Shown here piece after piece: positions 26,423 through 29,476 of a stretch of 29,476 nucleotides of DNA (the stretch's first letter is position 1; every line of letters begins with the position of its first letter). This stretch comes from Candidatus Kapaibacterium sp. (GTDB taxonomy: Bacteria; Bacteroidota; Ignavibacteria; Kapaibacteriales; UBA2268). The notes below the pieces were generated by a model, which was not told the origin of the DNA, did not search any database, and saw only the letters and a list, made by a program, of their open reading frames with translations. Location of the stretch: positions 1-29,476 of the forward strand of contig JAQIDA010000033.1 of NCBI GenBank assembly GCA_027858275.1. The letters are read 5' to 3'. The position numbers were made by a program, and so were the translations under genes.

Positions 26423-27081
26423 TGCAAAACAATCTGACATTCACAAACGGTACTAATCTTAGGATCGGTACTATATACGGGATAGGTAAAAATTACTCTA
26501 AACACGCGCGCGAAATGGGCGGAGAAGTGCCAAAGGATCCGGTTGTGTTTATCAAACCCGCAGCATCTTATGTAGAAGACGGCGGAAAAATTATCATTCC
26601 CGATATATCAAAATCCGTACATCACGAAGTTGAGCTGGTTGTTGTAATATCAAAGGAATGCGTTAATGTCAAAAGCGAAGACGCTCACGAATACATAGCG
26701 GGCTACGCTGTCGGTATCGATGCGACTCTGCGAGATGTACAGAGCAAAGCAAAGGCTGCAGGTCTGCCCTGGGCAACAGCAAAAGGTTTCGTCACTTCAG
26801 CGCCAATTTCCAAAGTCGTGCCTGCTGAAGAAATCGGAAACAAAGAACCGCTTTTCTCATTACTCCTCAGCATAAACGGAGAATTGCGTCAAAAAGGCAA
26901 TACTGCCGACATGGAAAGATCCGTCGGAAAATTGATTGAATACCTATCCGAGATATTCACTCTGCAAAGCGGCGATTGTATTTTCACCGGAACCCCCGAG
27001 GGAGTCGGACAACTGAATAAAGGAGATAATGTTAGAGCTGAATTAGTCGATCAGGTTTCTTTGGAAATCATTATCGAGTAA
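26422..27081 (+). CDS. fumarylacetoacetate hydrolase family protein (acylpyruvase-like)
   Basis: At 219 residues it has the size of the short FAH-family hydrolases (YcgM/FAHD1 type), which cleave acylpyruvates or decarboxylate oxaloacetate using a divalent metal. Seen marks are GKNYSKHAREMG, FIKPAASY, the metal ligands E69 and E71 in HHEVELVVVI, D100 in GYAVGIDATLRDVQ, KGFVTSAPIS and the closing GDCIFTGTPEGVG. The exact substrate cannot be told from sequence. It overlaps the PBP gene by one base, so it is made from the same mRNA, although no functional link is obvious. Confidence 0.94.
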   Translation: MQNNLTFTNGTNLRIGTIYGIGKNYSKHAREMGGEVPKDPVVFIKPAASYVEDGGKIIIPDISKSVHHEVELVVVISKECVNVKSEDAHEYIAGYAVGIDATLRDVQSKAKAAGLPWATAKGFVTSAPISKVVPAEEIGNKEPLFSLLLSINGELRQKGNTADMERSVGKLIEYLSEIFTLQSGDCIFTGTPEGVGQLNKGDNVRAELVDQVSLEIIIE

Positions 27082-27190
27082 AATTCGACATTATATCTAT
27101 TTTTTTTCGAGAAAAACATCAATACAAGCAATATTATTTTTTTTCTGTCATATTTCTTTAATATATTGATCATTGAGTTCTTATTGAAAC

Positions 27191-27218
27191 TTGGGTAAAA
27201 CAAAGCAATGTATATAAT
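27191..27218 (+). promoter_or_regulatory. candidate promoter TTGGGT-16-TATAAT
   Basis: A perfect TATAAT (27213-27218) is preceded at 16 bases by TTGGGT (27191-27196). It lies 21 bases before the ATG at 27240. It falls in a 158-base AT-rich gap that has T8 runs (near 27102 and 27136) but no convincing hairpin. Confidence 0.4.
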
Positions 27219-27239
27219 GAACAATAATAGAGCAATCTT

Positions 27240-28670
27240 ATGAAAATCAATACTTTTCGGCTGTTATTACTCATTTCGAGTGCGGCAATGTTTTCATGCG
27301 CCGGACACACACGCACAGAAACAGATGTGTATACTATCACAGAACGTGATACCTTGTATACTCATCATGTTCAAAACGACCCCGGCAACAGGGATCGCGG
27401 TATTATCTACCCATCATCAAAAGTATTCAAATCAGAGCGATTGGTCACACAACGTGACAGCATCGTCAAAAGACATTATCCCGATTTTATCCGGCTTGGA
27501 TTATTCGAAAGCGTCGGTCTGATCGGCTCAAGCAGCGATCATGTAATGGATGTAGGAATGTTTGGTATATTCCCCGATTATAACGGGATGGATATGGAGG
27601 ATGTCAACCGCAAGAACAAACTGTTCACCGGCGGCATCTACAGAGTGGGCATAATAGAACAACGAGTTCGCTGGTTCAACGACGCGAAGAACTGGACTAT
27701 CGGAACATCTCTGGTCGAGATGATAGCTCCCGAAGCTCGGTTTGAGCATACTTATCTGACCGTCGCTCCAATATATGTGAGAAAAAGATATTATCTGCGC
27801 GAAGAGATTCCTTATATCTGTGTCACTCCGGCGGCCGGCTTTGCATGGTTCCCGGGGCTGTCGAATTATCTAAACCTGTCGGCTTCATTGGATATCGGGT
27901 CCATCGGCGGGCTCAATTTGAGAGCATATCTCGGATTGTTTGTCGGCTACAATTCATCTAATACTAACCAAGTCGCCAACAGCGATTTGTTAGATAACGA
28001 TGAGTCGATAACAGATGTTTTCCCATATTTCGGCATCGGAATATCAGTGCTTGATTTCCATAATTTAGTCCCTGAAACGGAAACTGAATGGAAAGATCAC
28101 GAACATTCATCGTGGCGTATTGGCTTGGCTCAAGTCTCCCCTTTGTGGACCAACTCTGAATATTCCTATATGGAAAATGTAGAAAGAGCAATTGGGAACG
28201 GGGATATCCCCAACAGCGGCTCCGATCTGATCAAAGGACTTTCTTTCAGCTTTGCCAATGCCTCAATTGCACTGCCTTGGTTTGCGGAGAACAAGTTCTA
28301 CTTAGGCACATCCCTGGTTAATTTATTAGTACTCGGCAATTCAAATTGGGGGCTGGGCATACTGCCCGTCCGCGCCGGATTAGTACAAACACTGGTATCC
28401 AAAGAATTGACCATTGAACCGTTTATCGAATGGAATTATTATCCCTCTTCATTTGTGAATTTCGGGGGAAAATTGAATATGCAAGTCAGTGAAAAATTTA
28501 CCGTCGGAATTATTGCCGGTTATGCTTCAGGTTCGACCAACCTGCAATTTGCCGGTGATTTATCAAATGAATTCGGTACAGGAGGAGATATTTCCGGAAT
28601 GTACTTCGGCATTAATCTCGGGCTTCTTGACCAAATTTTCACTCCGGAAGAACTTAGATATAACAGATAA
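27240..28670 (+). CDS. lipoprotein of unknown function, possibly outer-membrane
   Basis: A lipoprotein signal peptide (about residues 1-19) ends in MFSC, with C20 the likely lipidated cysteine; phenylalanine at -3 is a relaxed lipobox. I recognise no family. A charged linker (about 22-80, TITERDTLYTHH and RLVTQRDSIVKRHY) is followed by a long region rich in alternating aromatic and glycine strands (YLNLSASLDIGSIGGLNLRA, TVGIIAGYASGSTN, GMYFGINLGLLDQIF). That pattern suggests a beta-rich, perhaps barrel-like fold, but a lipid anchor together with a full barrel would be unusual. Length is 476. The next lipoprotein gene starts 29 bp later, so they probably form an operon. Confidence 0.75.
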   Translation: MKINTFRLLLLISSAAMFSCAGHTRTETDVYTITERDTLYTHHVQNDPGNRDRGIIYPSSKVFKSERLVTQRDSIVKRHYPDFIRLGLFESVGLIGSSSDHVMDVGMFGIFPDYNGMDMEDVNRKNKLFTGGIYRVGIIEQRVRWFNDAKNWTIGTSLVEMIAPEARFEHTYLTVAPIYVRKRYYLREEIPYICVTPAAGFAWFPGLSNYLNLSASLDIGSIGGLNLRAYLGLFVGYNSSNTNQVANSDLLDNDESITDVFPYFGIGISVLDFHNLVPETETEWKDHEHSSWRIGLAQVSPLWTNSEYSYMENVERAIGNGDIPNSGSDLIKGLSFSFANASIALPWFAENKFYLGTSLVNLLVLGNSNWGLGILPVRAGLVQTLVSKELTIEPFIEWNYYPSSFVNFGGKLNMQVSEKFTVGIIAGYASGSTNLQFAGDLSNEFGTGGDISGMYFGINLGLLDQIFTPEELRYNR

Positions 28671-28699
28671 TAATTAATTCTTACTTGAGTATCAGAAAA

Positions 28700-29311
28700 A
28701 TGAAAAAAATAATATTAATATCAGTTCTGCTCAGCTTTGTCCTGACTGCATGTCATCCTGAATTGTTTGAATTCAACACTCAAATACCGGGAGAATATAG
28801 AATTGCCGGGTTAAATATGAGCAATGATTTCGAGGACATAGAATTCTATGCCGATAATGCAATGCGAATGTATCCCGGTTCAATAGCTTGTATGATGCTC
28901 AGCGAAATCACCGATCTATCAGCTGATATGACAGTGCAATTGTTGGAGGGACAGGGATTGAAGTTCTTCATAAGATCGAATTGCAACTATTATCCCGATC
29001 ACCCGGCAATAACTTTTGAATATCGCATCGACGGGTACATCATCAAAGAAGATGACAGAATAGTTGCCGAATCAACGAAACCGACTGCTGATTACGGGGA
29101 AAAAGTAAGAATCGTGATTCACAATTATGCCAAAAATATAATGATTACCGCGGATTGTGATACTTTGTGCAGATTCGACACATACATTCCCAATACAGAA
29201 TACATCATAGCAGAAGCTCTGCCCGAAAGCTCGGCGGATATTTCAGGAATAAGCTTTATGGATACTGACGATTGGGAAGACAGTGAAAACTATATTATTC
29301 AGTATGAATGA
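28700..29311 (+). CDS. small lipoprotein of unknown function
   Basis: The ATG at 28700 gives MKKIILISVLLSF and a canonical lipobox LTAC with C18; an earlier TTG at 28685 only adds five residues. The mature part (about 185 residues) is acidic and beta-rich, with no domain I can name. Phrases such as IPGEYRIAGLNM and ITFEYRIDGYIIKED suggest a compact beta-sandwich. Length is 203. It is probably co-transcribed with the preceding lipoprotein and may act with it at the envelope; that is an inference from adjacency only. Confidence 0.75.
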   Translation: MKKIILISVLLSFVLTACHPELFEFNTQIPGEYRIAGLNMSNDFEDIEFYADNAMRMYPGSIACMMLSEITDLSADMTVQLLEGQGLKFFIRSNCNYYPDHPAITFEYRIDGYIIKEDDRIVAESTKPTADYGEKVRIVIHNYAKNIMITADCDTLCRFDTYIPNTEYIIAEALPESSADISGISFMDTDDWEDSENYIIQYE

Positions 29312-29401
29312 CAGCGTAATGTTACTCAATGATTTTAGTGCTACACAAATTAATACCACAGCAACGGTTACAGATATTTTGCAGTTATACCGGAAATTCT
29401 T

Positions 29402-29476
29402 TTAATTCAAACTGAATTGGTCTTTTGTGTAATCCTCAGTATCCCAAACAGCCAAATTATAGAATCTTTGGATAAT
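29402..29476 (-). CDS. possible C-terminal end of a convergent gene, truncated by the window
   Basis: Reading the minus strand from the edge gives 24 open codons ending YNLAVWDTEDYTKDQFSLN and a TAA at 29402-29404. The composition looks protein-like, but the stretch is too short to assign. A small hairpin (AATTCA-AAC-TGAATT, 29404-29418) overlaps this end and could serve as a shared terminator. The alternative is non-coding DNA. Confidence 0.3.
   Translation of the reverse strand: MIQRFYNLAVWDTEDYTKDQFSLN

Overview
The window looks like chromosomal DNA from a Bacteroidota/Chlorobiota-group bacterium, most likely the Kapaibacteria/Ignavibacteria side. I infer this from four proteins ending in type A T9SS (Por) C-terminal sorting domains, Bacteroidota-style outer-membrane lipoproteins, an OmpA-type lipoprotein with the PD40/carboxypeptidase-regulatory/OmpA layout of T9SS PorE, weak Shine-Dalgarno use and AT-rich DNA. 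No database search was possible, so the taxonomy is an inference. All 16 intact genes and one 5'-truncated gene lie on the + strand. The only sign of a minus-strand gene is a possible C-terminal tail at the extreme right edge. I see no tRNA, rRNA, CRISPR array or transposase.

Layout. (1) 1-8290: three consecutive large T9SS cargo proteins. They are a 5'-truncated propeller-like protein, a 1192-residue propeller plus Ig-like protein, and a 14-repeat WD40 protein. (2) 8291-8824: an intergenic stretch with the decayed C-terminus of a WYL-domain regulator. (3) 8825-11255: hemB and hemL of C5-pathway tetrapyrrole synthesis, each followed by a GC-rich hairpin repeat. (4) 11466-15780: an Omp85 barrel protein with an extra DUF6794-like protein fused to its front (its own signal peptide is now internal), then a LOG-family hydrolase and RarA. 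(5) 16004-18988: an mlaE-mlaF-mlaD type lipid-transport ABC operon, with a STAS-like domain fused to the permease. (6) 18989-20179: a MITE-like inverted repeat, a C9 tract, then a secreted cyclophilin carrying a T9SS sorting domain, closed by a strong terminator. (7) 20404-24115: a DUF4139 protein containing a TonB-plug-like segment, a terminator, then a PorE-like OmpA lipoprotein behind a good promoter candidate. (8) 24200-27081: a class A penicillin-binding protein translationally coupled to a fumarylacetoacetate-hydrolase-family enzyme. (9) 27240-29311: two adjacent lipoproteins of unknown function.

The common theme is the cell envelope: T9SS cargo, a possible T9SS peptidoglycan-anchoring lipoprotein, an Omp85 protein, phospholipid transport, peptidoglycan synthesis and lipoproteins, with housekeeping heme and recombination genes between. 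I found no obvious new multi-gene system. The best leads are domain-level: the DUF6794-Omp85 fusion, the plug-like insert in the DUF4139 protein, the T9SS-exported cyclophilin and the WYL relic.
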